Part shown: one piece after another, positions 47,701-60,993 of the stretch | How the letters are laid out: each line of letters begins with the position of its first letter | How positions within the stretch are numbered: the stretch's first letter is position 1 | Translations under genes and position numbers: made by a program | The notes under the pieces: model-generated | The model's database searches: none | What the model was told of the DNA's origin: nothing | The model's input: the letters and a program-made list of their open reading frames with translations, nothing else | Source of the DNA: Ehretia macrophylla | Taxonomy: Eukaryota; Streptophyta; Magnoliopsida; Boraginales; Ehretiaceae | NCBI GenBank assembly: GCA_037974665.1 | Contig: CM075772.1 | Location: 39,584,552 to 39,648,551 of the forward strand | DNA: 64,000 nucleotides | Direction of reading: 5' to 3'

Positions 47701-49833
47701 AGGATGCAACAGTAATTGAATGCATGGCTAAATCTCGGGCGTCACAAGAAAGGCTTGAAACCATGAGGAAAAGAAGGAGAAAAAAAAAAGAAAATTTCAA
47801 CTACAAATCACCAAATCTTTGCGTGAGCTTGCACGGGGTGGTTTCCGAGGCACTCTACGAGGTTTTCCTAGCGTCTAGGAACGTTTAAGATGAGGGTTTC
47901 ATCGTTATTTGCGCATTTGAAATATTTGTGTCTAAACTTTGATTTTTGGATTTTATGCGTAGATTGTTGTTTTAATCATTTTGTTGCTTAAAGAATGTTC
48001 CTTGTTGATTGTAGAACATGTATTTATAGCTTTTTAACATTTTTTGTGGTTAAATATTGGAATTGAAATATAAATTGTGTGATGAATAGTAAATTATGAA
48101 TAGTAAACTCCTGTTTCGATGAAATTGCTCCGTTACGCGTTCTGTTGATGTAGGAAGATGCTAGATATGCTAAAATGCCTAAATGTGTGGTTTAATTGGA
48201 ATGTGTAATGGAAAAATGGAGAAAAACGGCTTAGTGAAAGTCGGGGTCGTTTAGGTCGAGTTTGGCGTTTTCTCGTTTTGCGTGTTGGCATTGTTTTGGG
48301 AGGCCATGGAAGCACTTTTGGTGCGATTATGGCATTGGTTGGGTGTTTGGTTGGTATAGTTGTAGTTCAAACGAGCAAAGGGGGAAATCGGGGCTTTGTG
48401 CGAATTCTAGGGTAAAGTAGGGTTTCGGGGTCCTTGGACGTGCCTTATGGTGACCTAGGAGGATTGGCGAAGTCGGTTTCCAGAACTCGTGGCTCGTTTG
48501 GAAATGGTAGTGTTTTGATAGTTGGGGCCGATTTGTGATTTTGCTTGTTATCTTGATATTATGCCTATAGAATGCTTAGGGTTACTTGATATACTTGTTT
48601 AATTGGTGTTATTGTTGCTTATTATTTCTTGTTATGCTTGAAAAGTTAGTTGAATGCTAGTATTGATTGTGATTGCTTGCTATCTCATTTGTTGTCACTA
48701 GTTTGTATTGTTGTGATATTTGCTCGTTTATTACCTTGTATCGAGTCTTGTATTGCATAGTGTCTCGCGCGTGAGTGATGGGCCTCTCTGGGTAGCCTCG
48801 GGTTGCCAGTGTTGGTTGCTCTAGCTCCGCTGCTATTCCCTTTCTTGCTTGGGTTGCCTCCCAGGGAGATTTGGGTCGTAGAATTGATGGATACTTCCGG
48901 GGTATTCCAAACTGGTGTTATAAGGTGGATGCGCGCTTATTGTCATCGTTGTCAACATCAAGCTTGAGATTGATGTATCGCTCGTGAAATGGTACATTGC
49001 TCATATGAGTGAACCATAGCCTTCAAAGTGTGGTATAGCTTTGATTGGTTGTGTTAATGCTTTTCTTAATTGTTTATTGTATTGTTGTATATATTGAATG
49101 TCTTTTATTGATTGTATTGCTTAATTGTACCTATTTGCATTGCACGATCTTCTTTCTCTCCACCTCGATATCTGTCTTGCCCTCACTGAGTATACGTGTT
49201 GTGTATACTCACTCCTCACCACCACATTTCAGGAAATGTCATGTTAGCTGGAAAGTTCATGATTTCGTGAAAGTTCGTTGCCTGAAGAGTTGTCTTGCGT
49301 GCCTATGTGGCTTGAGTGTCGAAGTTGTAAAGATATATATTTTCATATGTTGTAGGTATTTATTGCTAAAAGAAATGTAATTTAAATTTAGCTAAGCAGT
49401 TGAGGTGAATTGATAAGCTAGTTTATGTAATCAGTTAGCATAGCTTATCTTCAATGCATGTTTGTAATGTCCAAAGGAAAAAATTTAGAATGGCATGATA
49501 GTTTATTTTATGCAGTAGCTTAGTATGGTTTAATTGTCTAGTTTGAATGTACTGGTCAAAAATGAAAAGAGATAGGTTAGCTTTTAAATTGGAAATGTAT
49601 GTATACCTGCTGAGTTTAATTGTTGAAAACCGAGGCTCGGATGGCCTTGAGGAAGTTTTGTATGGTTGGACACGGCGTTGGTCCATTTAAATGCTATTGC
49701 ATGTTTTATATTTTGCCTAGAAACAGGGGAGACTCCGTTCGTTTTCCCTGAAAATTATGCCCGGGTTTGGATTTGGGTTGTGATTAGATTGATTGATAGA
49801 ACTCCCGATCTTGAGAGGGATCGGGGTGTTACA
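44759..49833 (+). mobile_element. Solo LTR of family B, split by a family C solo LTR
   Basis: B-type ends (TGTGATACCCCG and GGGGTGTTACA) with the duplicated target TGGGA at 44754-44758 and 49834-49838. The LTR itself is 44759-45228 plus 47752-49833, about 2.55 kb, aligning with 7136-9848. No PBS or interior follows it, so it is a solo LTR left after recombination between LTRs. It carries the B-type donor region, GC island (about 48760-48930) and acceptor (ATTTCAG/G near 49233). Confidence 0.88.
45229..47746 (-). mobile_element. Solo LTR of family C, minus strand
   Basis: 2518 bp, reading TGTGACGCCCGAG to GGGGCGTTACA on the minus strand, with the duplicated target AGAAA at 45224-45228 and 47747-47751. 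The only complete family C unit in the window; the other copy is the segment in the B 5' LTR (about 2515-4980). Confidence 0.9.
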
Positions 49834-49838
49834 TGGGA

Positions 49839-50537
49839 AATCCGTGGAATATCTTCATCAATCAGGCAATTAAAGTAGCGATCGTTTTTTTTCTCTTTGT
49901 GAATTCGAATAGAAGGTAATGGAAAGTTATAAAAAAAAGCCCCATTCGTACTATATTTTCTAAGACGGCTCCTTTTTAACCAATTCTTGCAGGAGATGAA
50001 CGATGGATGGTTCTAAATCTATAGCAAGGTAAAAAATCATGAGGATTTGATCAGCCCGGCTAAAACTTGCCTATGTTAGCAGCCGGCTACCTTTTCCTAT
50101 ATTGGTAAGCAAAAGTTCGGAAGTGGTGGTCAAGTACAAAGGATCTTTTTTCATCCTTAACGGGATGGTACTGTACCTCTTGATCTAAACCAGAATCAGG
50201 GAAGATGATCCACCGATGCTGACCAACCACGGTAGGGTCTATTCCATACCATGCCCTCGGGAGAAGGTCTAGTATAGTAAGGGCTCGCGCCTCTGGTGTC
50301 TGCTGCTAAGTCATACGTTCAATCGAGAGAGGTACACGCTTTCGGCTTTGAAGGAGTAGACGTCGTTGGAGTAAGGGCATATGCCTTTTCTTCAACCATG
50401 TCTCGAAACAAAGTAGCCAGGCTTCCTACTATGAAAGTTGCAAGGTCAATGGATAAAAAGCAATTGGCTAACAATCCATTGAGCAAGATAGGTCAAGCTT
50501 AAGATTAGGAGTTTCCATTGGAGTTAGAGACCTCATT
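49839..50537. other. NUMT, right piece
   Basis: Continuation of the mitochondrial-like segment after the solo LTR. Higher-GC spacer with no named gene. The frame at 50296-50502 (68 codons, basic) is unrecognised. It ends where the LTR of element E begins. Confidence 0.55.
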
Positions 50538-51127
50538 TGTAATACCCGAGCCCGACCATGCATTTACAAGTATTTATTTATATTTATTTCTTTACAAAAT
50601 GTGCCTTTGTGATTATTTGTGTGCATTTAATCTATAGTTAATTGTCTTACTATTTAAAAATCAATTGGTATTACGATTAATAGTAACCAATTGTTAGGTA
50701 TTCTTATAACATGAATTAACATTAAGCCTAGGGTCGCTACAAGGATGTAAAGCTCCATAGCATGACCAAGTAAACTTTTCAGCTGCTTACAAGCGCATGG
50801 GTGATTTCCTTTAAGTTTTCGGGCCATTTCGGCTATTTTTCCGATTTTAGGGACTTTTGGTCCGGAAAAGGGGTTTCACTTCGGGACCAAATATTAAAAA
50901 ATCAGGATCCTGCCGCGAGAAATAGGCATACACCTTTGGCTTTCTTTTAACTTGTACTACTTAACGGCGAAGTTTGACAAAATTGCATCTCAGCCAGAAA
51001 ATACGAAAATCGGGACACCTACGCACGAAATAGGCAAAAAACGAAACATTGGTGTCACTCTTGAGGAGTGACATGTGTCTCAAGACACGTGTCATACATG
51101 CGTAGACGTGCCATGCATGTGAGACAC

Positions 51128-51488
51128 TGTAACACCCCGATCCCTCTCGAGACCGAAAGTTCTATCAATCAATCTAATCGCAACCCAATTCCAAACCCGG
51201 GCAAAATTTTTTAGGGAAAGATGGACGGAGTCTCCCCTGTTTTTAGGCAAAATGTAAAACCTGTAATAGCATATAAGTGGACCAGCACCGTGTCCAACCA
51301 TACAACCACCTCAAGGCCATCCGAGCCTTGGTTCTCAACAAGCGAACACAAGTAAATATACATTTCCAGTTTAAATGCTAACCTAACTCTTCTCATCTTT
51401 GACAAATACATTCATGCTTGGCAACTAAACTATACTAACTTATTGCATAAAATAGACTATCATATCATTCCAACTCTTTTCCTTTGGA
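51128..51488 (-). repeat. Array LTR1, partial
   Basis: About 361 bp of the LTR 3' end (minus strand), ending TGTAACACCCC at the outer border. It joins interior sequence directly. Confidence 0.85.
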
Positions 51489-52493
51489 ATATCGTGCAGG
51501 TACACCATATACTATTGAAGAATTCCAATCACGATTGCCGATAAAATATCAAGAACGACTAGAGCAAAGATATTGTAGATAATATTATGCAGTAAAACCG
51601 ATAAGAATTCCGATTGCCAAATCCACTGAGAAATGTCCACAAAGAATACCAAAATAGTACGCCTCACGTAAAACTAATCATTGTAAGTAGACTCAAATCA
51701 AAGTTCCCCATAAGAATGTAGAGAGAACACCAAAGGTTGATTAAAATCCCAACCAAGTCTCCCACGAAATGCCAATATAGAAATACCCGATGAATGCCCA
51801 ACAAGGAAATATTAAGAATAAACAAATAGAACCCCAAAGGAAAGCTACTCTTTCACAACTGTTAAGCATAGAGGAGGACCTTAGAGATTCGCCAATAACC
51901 AAGCTCCAAAAGCAAACACCAACTCCCAAATAAAGGCTAGTCAAATACTGCTCATTCCCGTCAATCCATATAACTTGGAGGGCCTGCTACTAACCACTTC
52001 TCTTTAGGGGAGGAAGAAATCTTTCTTACCATTTCCACGGGACATGTATGAATGCCAAGATATCACATTTATACATATATACCTTAATCTATTATGCAAG
52101 CAAGTTTACAAAAGAGTTTATTTAACAAAGTCACTCAAGCACGACAATCAAGTCAAGCACAACATAATCAATTCAAATCACAGCACAACCAATTCAAGAC
52201 ATTCTAATCCACATATTACAAGCAATACCTGTAGCAAATAACAATTCACGAGATCAATTCGATTCACGATGCCAATTCAATACACGAGTAGTCACTTTAC
52301 TTCACGTATCACACATTTAGAACATAACACATAACTATATCACATAGGTGCACACATTCAGTTCAAGACACACAATCTCACATACAAGCATACACTTTCA
52401 AGACACACTTAACAAGCACACATTCAAGGATCACTACCCACCAGACCAAGGACCCTGTCCTGGCTTATGAGCTAAACAAGCTCTGATACCACC
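51489..52493 (-). repeat. Array interior 1, non-coding, partial
   Basis: Matches the right two thirds of the interiors at 55032-56597 and 59446-60993. PBS at 52480-52491 on the minus strand. Confidence 0.85.
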
Positions 52494-55031
52494 TGTAACA
52501 CCCGATCACTCTTGAGACCGGAAGTTCTATCAATCAATCTAATCGCAACCCAATTGCAAACCTGAGCAAAATTTTTTAGGAAAAGATGGACGGAGTCTTC
52601 CCTGTTTCTAGGCAAAATGTAAAACCTGTAATAGCATATAAGTGGACCAGCACCGTGTCCAACCATACAACCACCTCAAGGCCATCCGAGCCTTGGTTCT
52701 TAACAAGCGAACACAAGTAAATATACATTTCCAATTTAAATGCTAACCTAACTCTTCTCATCCTTGACAAATACATTCATGCTTGGAAACTAAACTATAC
52801 TAACTTATTGCATAAAATAGACTATCATACCATTCTAACTCTTTTCCTTTGGACATTACAAACATGCATTGAAGTTAACTATACTATCCGAATACATAAA
52901 CTAGCTTATCATACCACTTCAATAATCTAGTAAAACTTAAATTACATTCCTTTAACATTAAATACATACAACACATGAAACATACATATTTGCATCTTTT
53001 ACAACTCAAGCCACATAGCACACAAGACAACTCTTCAAGCATGAGCTTTCACGTAATCACGAACTTTCCAGCTAACAAGTCATTTCCTGAAATGTGGTGG
53101 TGAGGAGTAAGTATACTCTACACGTATACTCAGTGAGGGCGAGACATAGACTTGGTAGAGAGAAAGAAAGTCGTGCAATACAAATTAGGCAGTTAATCAA
53201 TATATCTGATAAGTAAGCAATCAATATAAACAATCAATACAATAAACAATTAATCAAAGCATTAACACAACCATTCAAAGCTATACCACACTCCGAAGGC
53301 TATGAGTCACTCATACGAGCATTGTACCTTGCGATTCGATTCCACGAGCATTACATCAATCTCGAGCTTGATGTCGACAATGATGACAATAAGCGCGCAA
53401 CCACCTTATAACTTCAGTTTGGAATACCCCAAAAGTATCCAATCAATTCTACGACCCAAATCTCCTTAGGAGGCAACCCAAGCGAGAATGGGAATAGGAC
53501 ACAGAGCTAGAGCAACCAACCCTGGCAGACCGAGACTGCCCAGAGAGGCCCATCACTCACACGCCTGACACTAATGCAATGCAATATGAGATACAAGTAA
53601 TAAACGAGCAATAGCACGAAAGTGCAGATTAGTGGCGATAAACGAGATATCAAGCATTTACAATCAACATTAGCATTCAACTAACTTTTCAAGCATAACT
53701 ATCATTAATAGCAATAAGGACACCAATTAATCAAGTAACAGCAGTTCAAACACGGAAACGACAAATATCACTATTCAATCTCTAACTTCCAAAGGCAATT
53801 ACGAGCAAACGAGCTAAGGGATTAGGAAACCGATTTCACTACATTCACTTAGGCACTACAAGGCACGTTTCTATGTCACTAAACTTCATTTTCTCACCAG
53901 GAACCCGAAAGTCCACCTACTGCGTTTGAACTACAGCTATGCTAACCGGTCATTCAATCAACGCCATAACAGCGCCAAAAGTGTTTCCATGCCCTCAATA
54001 GCAAAACCCCCAACTCAATTCGAGCACGGTCAACACTTGGTCAAACGGCCCCTTTTCGTTTCATTGTCTAATTTCCAATTTTAACAAAGGCCGGTCCATT
54101 TTTGTTGCACATTTTATCTTTCTATCACTAATGGCACCTATCTAAATCAAGCAATCGCAATTCGGATCAAAATCCAAAATTCTAGGGTTTTACTATTCGA
54201 AATTACTATTCATTATTCTTCCCCAATTTCAATTATGCAATTTCAACTGTAAAAATTGCTAAATAACTATCAAACAATGCTCTACGAACTCAAAGGAAGC
54301 TATATCAAGCAATTACAGGCACTATAACACATTATATATCAAATCTAAATATTTTGATGCCATTTAACCGAATTCAAGTTAAAACAATGCAATTTTAATG
54401 AAAACCAACTAAAACTAGCTAAATTAAGCTAAAAATATTTTTTTTTTCAAAATTCGGGAAATATTTCTGTAACTCTCATTTTCGAAATACTACGATCGAA
54501 CGGTCAATAAACAATTGCTAATCAAATGATGTGCAATAATATAAAACTATAATTTTTGAAAAGTAGAATAGTAGAATAGTTTAAGATTCACTCCGGCTTG
54601 GAGTTACTTTTCTCATTTAATTGAAAACAGAGTAATTTAATGCAAGAAAATTAAAACCGATTATTAAAATAATCAAAACAATTAAAATAATCAACATTCA
54701 TTTAAAAATAATTAATTTAACTATTTCTAGAATATTTTAAAGAATTATGAAGTTGATGTTAAGATACAAATGAATAAGTTACTATAAACACGTAGTCAGA
54801 TGCAATTAATTACTAACATTTAAAATGACACTTAATTAAACACAAGAAAATAAATCTAACTACTATAAACAATAAAAATAGGTGATAATCTTTTAGTTAA
54901 TCAATATAAAAATTATGGAATGCTTCTAAAAGAAATATCAAAATAGTACAAAATGGTTGATTTAACTAATTAAACATTTAATTAAATGCAGTTATATGCC
55001 ATTAAATGCATGCCGAGTTCAGGTTATCACA
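52494..55031 (-). repeat. Array LTR2
   Basis: 2538 bp, shorter than LTR3 and LTR4 but otherwise collinear. Bounded by PBS (52480-52491) and polypurine tract (55032-55046). Confidence 0.88.
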
Positions 55032-56597
55032 TCCTTCCCCCCTTAAAACAATTGCGTCCTCGCAATTCTTCTTCCAATAGAACTCAGCATCATCTGAAAT
55101 CCAAATTTGACTAATCTTCATCGGTTGCTAAGCAAGACACTACATAAGGACATCCGAAGAAAACCAATGTAAGAAACCCAAGTAGTACTGCCCGAAAATT
55201 CTAAAATAATAAAGCCAAATAAAGGCTCTAGAGAATACCAAATAGAACTCCAAATAAAAAATCTTACTAGACATGAATGCCATAATAGAATCCCAACTAA
55301 AAGTACCGAGAACATACCAATAAACAGTCTGAAGTAGAGTCTAAACGAGAACCCAAGTACTGCTCAGGAAGACTCGAGACAAGAAATCCAGTCAATCGTA
55401 TTACAAAAGTTTCGAGGAAGTCTTCCAAAATATAGCTCGAGAAGCATCTGAATAGGGAATCCAAAATGTACGCCAATATATATATACTTATCAAAAGTCC
55501 ATGAATGAATACCATGCTGAATAACCAAGTAGATTCCCAAAATAATATTGCTACCAAATATTGGGTAAAATACCAGAGGGAATATCGTGCAGGTGCACCA
55601 TATACTATTGAAGAATTCCAATCACGATTGCTGATAAAATATTAAAAAAACTAGAGCAAAGATATTGTAGATAATATTATGTTGTAAGTCCGATAAGAAT
55701 TCCGATTGCCAAATTCACTGAGAAATGTCCACAAAGAATACCAAAATAGTACGCCTCACGCAAAACTGATCATTGTAAGTAGACTCAAATCAAAGTTCCC
55801 CATAAGAATGTAGAGAGAACACCAAAGGTTGATTAAAATCCCAACCAAGTCTCCCACGAAATGCCAATATAGAAATACCCGATGAATGCCCAACAAGGAA
55901 ACATTAAGAATAATCAAATAGAACCCCAAAGGAAAACTACTCTTTCACAACTGTTTAGCACAGAGGAGGACCTTAGAGATTCGCCAATAACCGAGCTCCA
56001 AAAGCAAACACCAACTCCCAAATAAAGGCTAGTCAAATACTGCTCATTCCCGTCAATCCATATAACTTGACGGGCCTGCTACTAACCACTTCTCTTCAGG
56101 GGAGGAAGAAATCTTTCTTACCATTTCCACGGGACATGTATGAATGCCAAGATATCACATTTATACATATATACCTTAATCTATTATGCTAGCAAGTTTA
56201 CAAAAGAGTTTATAAAATAGTTTATTTAACAAAGTCACTCAAGCACGACAATCAAGTCAAGCACAACATAATCAATTCAAATCACGGCACAACCAATTCC
56301 AGACATTCTAATACACATATTACAAGCAATACCTCCAGCAAATAACAATTAACGAGATCAATTCGATTCACGATGCCAATTCGATACACGAGTAGTCACT
56401 TCACTTCACGTATCACACATTTAGCACATAACACATAACTATATCACATAGGTGCACACATTCAGGTCAAGACACACAATCTCACATAAAAGCATACACT
56501 TTCAAGACACACTTAACAAGCACACATTCAAGGATCAATACCCACCAGACCAAGGACCCTGTCTTGGCTTATGAGCTAAACAAGCTCTAATACCACC
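55032..56597 (-). repeat. Array interior 2, non-coding
   Basis: About 1.57 kb. Minus-strand T-rich half with hydrophobic frames (55297-55621), then the GTGAATTG/TTATGTG-rich half, then a hairpin block (AGGAC-AGG-GTCCT style) next to the PBS. Confidence 0.85.
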
Positions 56598-59445
56598 TAT
56601 AACACCCCGATCCCTCTCGAGACTGGAAGTTCTATCAATCAATCTAATCGCAACCCAATTCCAAACCCGGGCAAAATTTTTTAGGGAAAGACGGACGGAG
56701 TCTTCCCTACTTCTAGGCAAAATGTAAAACCTGTAATAGCATATAAGTACACCAGCACCGTGTCGGACCATACAACCACCTCAAGGCCATCCGAGCCTTG
56801 GTTCTCAACAAGTGAACACAAGTAAATATGCATTTCCATTTTAAATGCTAACCTAACTCTTCTCATCTTTGACAAATACATTCATGCTTGGCCACTAAAC
56901 TATACTAACTTATTGCATAAAATAGACTATCATGCCATTCTAACTCTTTTCCTTTGGACATTACAAGCATGCAATGAAGTTAAACTATATTATCCGAATG
57001 CATAAACTAGATTATCATACCACTTCAATAATCTAGTAAAACTTAAATTACATTCCTTTAACATTAAATACATACAACACATGAAACACAAATCTTTGCA
57101 TCTTTGACAACTCAAGCCACATAGCACGCAAGACAACTCTTCAAGCATGAACTTTCACGTAATCACGAACTTTCCAGCTAACAAGGCATTTCCTGAAATG
57201 TGGTGGTGAGGAGTGAGTATACTCAACACGTATACTCAGTGAGGGCGAGACAGATATCGAGGTGGAGAGAAAGAAAGTCGTGCAATGCAAATAAGGCAGT
57301 TAAGCAATATATCTGACAAGTAAGCAATCAATATCAATAATCAATACAATAAACAATTAATAAAAGCATTAACACAACCATTCAAAGTTATACCGCACTC
57401 TGAAGGCTATTGGTCACTCATACGAGCAATGTACCATGCGATTCGATTCCACGATCATTACATCAATCTCGAGCTTGATGTCGACAACGATGACAATAAG
57501 CGCGCAACCACCTTATAACTTCAGTTTGGAATACCTCAGAAGTATCCAATCAATTCTACGACCCAAATCTCCCTGGGAGGCAACCCAAGCGAGAATAGGA
57601 ATAGGACACGGAGCTAGAGCAACCAACCCTGGCAGCCCGAGACTGCCCAGAGAGGCCCATCACTCACGCGCCTGACACTAGTGCAATGCAATATGAGATA
57701 CAAATAATAAACGAGCAATAGCACAAAAGTGTAGATTAGCGGCGATAAACGAGATATCAAGCATTTACAATCAACATTAGCATTCAACTAACTTTTCAAG
57801 CATAACTATCATTAATAGCAACAAGAACACCAATTAAGCAAGTAACAGCAGTTCAAACACGGAAACGACAAATATTACTATTCAATATCTATCTTCCAAA
57901 GGCAATTACGAGCAAACGAGCTACAGGATTAGGAAACCGATTTCACTACATTCACTTAGGCACTACAAGGCACGTTTCTGTCTCACTAAACTTCATTTTC
58001 TCACCTAGAGCCCGAAAGTCCACCTACTGCGTTTGAACTATAGCTATGCTAACCGGTCATTCAATCAACGCCACAACAGTGCCAAAAATACTTCTATGCC
58101 CTCAATAGCAAAACCCCCAACTCAATTCGAGCATGGTCAACACTTGGTCAAACGGCCCCTTTTCGTTTCATTGTCTAATTTCCAATTTTAACAAAGGCTG
58201 GTCCGTTTTTATTGCACATTTTATCTTTCTATCACTAATGGCACCTATCCAAATCAAGCAATCGCAATTCGGATCAAAATCCGAAATTCTAGGATTTTAC
58301 TATTCAAAATCACTATTTATTGTTCTTCTCAATTTCAAATACACAATTTCAACCGTAAAAATTGCTAAATAACTATCAAACAATGCTCTACGAACTCAGA
58401 TGAAGCTATGTCAAGCAATTACAAGCATTATAACACATTATATATCAAATCTAAAAATTTGGAACAAAAATCAAATTCGAATATAAATGCACAAAAGCGT
58501 GAAAACCCTCATAGAGATTGAAGAGGAAGCCTTGCAAGGACCCTAGCCACGATCCCCGAGCAATTCCATTCGAAATTGTTGCTTAAAATTGAAAATCAAA
58601 ATTTTTTTTCTTTCCCCATGGAGTTTCGGCCATGGGAGCTTATTTTGCCTTGTTTTTATTTTTATTTTTTCTTTTCTTTTGTTTTATAAAAGATGACACT
58701 TAGGGGCAAAATGGTCAAAGGCTAAAAGCTTGGTCAAAATCAAGTTAAAAATGGTCAAATTAGCTTATTTTGATGCCATTTAACCGAATTCAAGTTAAAA
58801 CAATGCAATTTTAATGAAAACCAACTAAAACTAGCTAAATTAAGCTAAAAACATTTTTTGATGAAATTCGGGAAATATTTCTTTAACTCTCATTTTCGAA
58901 ATACTACGATCGAACAGTCAATAAACGATCGCTAATCAAATGATGTACAATAATATAAAACTATAATTTTTGAAAAGTAGAATAGTAGAATATTTTAAGA
59001 TTCACTCCGACTCGGAGTTACTTTTCTCATTTAATTGAAAACCGAGGAATTTGATGCAAGAAAATTAAAACCGATTATTAAAATAATCAAAACAATCAAA
59101 ATAATCAATATTCATTTAAAAATAATTAATTTAACTATTTCTAGAATATTTTAAACAATTATGAAGTTCATATTAAGATACAAATGAATAAGTTAATGTA
59201 AACACGTAGTCAGATACAATTAATTACTAACATTTAAAATGACACTTAATTAAACACAAGAAAATAAATCTAACTACTATAAACAATAAAAATAGGTGAT
59301 AATCTTTTAGTTAATCAATAAAAAAATTATGGAATGCTTCTAAAAGAAATATCAAAATAGTACAAAATGGTTGATTTAACTAATTAAACATTTAATTAAA
59401 TGCGGTTATATGCCATTAAATGCATGCCGGGTTTGGGTTATCACA
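56598..59445 (-). repeat. Array LTR3
   Basis: 2848 bp; one terminus reads TATAACACC instead of TGTAACACC. Collinear with LTR4. Confidence 0.88.
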
Positions 59446-60993
59446 TCCGTCCCCCCTTAAAACAATTACGTCCTCGTAATTCTTCTTCCAATAGAACTCA
59501 GCATCATCTGAAATCCAAATTTGACTAATCTTCATCGGTTGCTAAGCAAGACACTACATAAGGACATCCGAAGAAAACCAATCTAAGAAACCCGAGTAGT
59601 ACTGCACAAAAATTCTAAAATAATAAGGACAAATAAATGCTCTAGAGAATACCAAATAGAACTCCAAATAAAAAATCTACTAGACATGAATGCCATAATA
59701 GAATCCCAACTAAAAGTACCGAGAACATACCAATAAACAGTCTGAAGTAGAGTCTAAACGAGAACCCAAGTACTGCTCAGGAAGACTCGAGACAAGAAAT
59801 CCAGTCAATCATATTACAAAAGTTTCAAGGAAGTCTTCCAAAATATAGCTCGAGAAGCATCTGAATAGGGAATCCAAAATGTACGCCATTATATATATAC
59901 TTATCAAAAGTCCATGAATGAACACCATGCTGAATAACCAAGTAGATTCCCAAAATAATATTGCTACCAAATATTGGGTAAAATACCAGAGGGAATATCA
60001 TGCAGGTGCACCATATACTATTGAAGAATTCCAATCACGATTGCCGATAAAATATCAAGAAAGACTAGAGCAAAGATATTGTAGATAATATTATGCAGTA
60101 AGTCCGAGAAGAATTCTGATTGCCAAATCCACTGAGAAATGTCCACAAAGAATACCAAAATAGTACGCCTCACGTAAAACTGATCATTGTAAGTAGACTC
60201 AAATCAAAGTTCCCCATAAGAATGTAGAAAGAATACCAAAGGTTGATTAAAATCCCAACCAAGTCTCCCATGAAATGCCAATATAGAAATACCCGATGAA
60301 TGCCTAACAAGGAAACATTAAGAATAATCAAATAGAACCCCAAAGGAAAGCTACTCTTTCACAACTGTTAAGCACAGAGGAGGACCTTAGAGATTCGCCA
60401 ATAACCGAGCTCCAAAAGCAAACACCAACTCCCAAATAAAGGCTAGTCAAATACTACTCATTCCCGTCAATCCATATAACTTGGAGGGCCTGCTACTAAC
60501 CACTTCTCTTCAGGGGAGGAAGAAGTCTTTCTTACCATTTCCACAGGACATGTATGAATGCCAAGATATCACATTTATACATATATACCTTAATCTATTA
60601 TGCAAGCAAGTTTACAAAAGAGTTTATAAAACAGTTTATTCAACAAAGTCACTCAAGCACAACATAATCAATTCAAATCACGGCACAACCAATTCAAGAC
60701 ATTCTAATACACACATTGCAAGCAATACCTCAAGCAAATAACAATTCACGAGATCAATTCGATTCACGATGCCAATTCGATACACGAGTAGTCACTTCAC
60801 TTCACGTAACACACATTTATCACATAACACATAACTATATCACATAGGTGCACACATTCCGGTAAAGACACACAATCTCACATACAAGCATACACTTTCA
60901 AGACACACTTAACAAGCACACATTCAAGGATCACTACCCACCAGACTGAGGACCCTGTCCTGGCTTATGAGCTAAACAAGCTCTGATACCACC
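59446..60993 (-). repeat. Array interior 3, non-coding
   Basis: About 1.55 kb, matching interior 2 throughout. Polypurine tract near 59446-59460 and PBS at 60980-60991 (minus strand). Confidence 0.85.
60980..60991 (-). other. Primer-binding site of the array
   Basis: GCTCTGATACCA on the plus strand, i.e. TGGTATCAGAGC on the minus strand, two bases from LTR4. The equivalent site at 52480-52491 is identical; that near 56584-56595 differs slightly. Confidence 0.88.
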
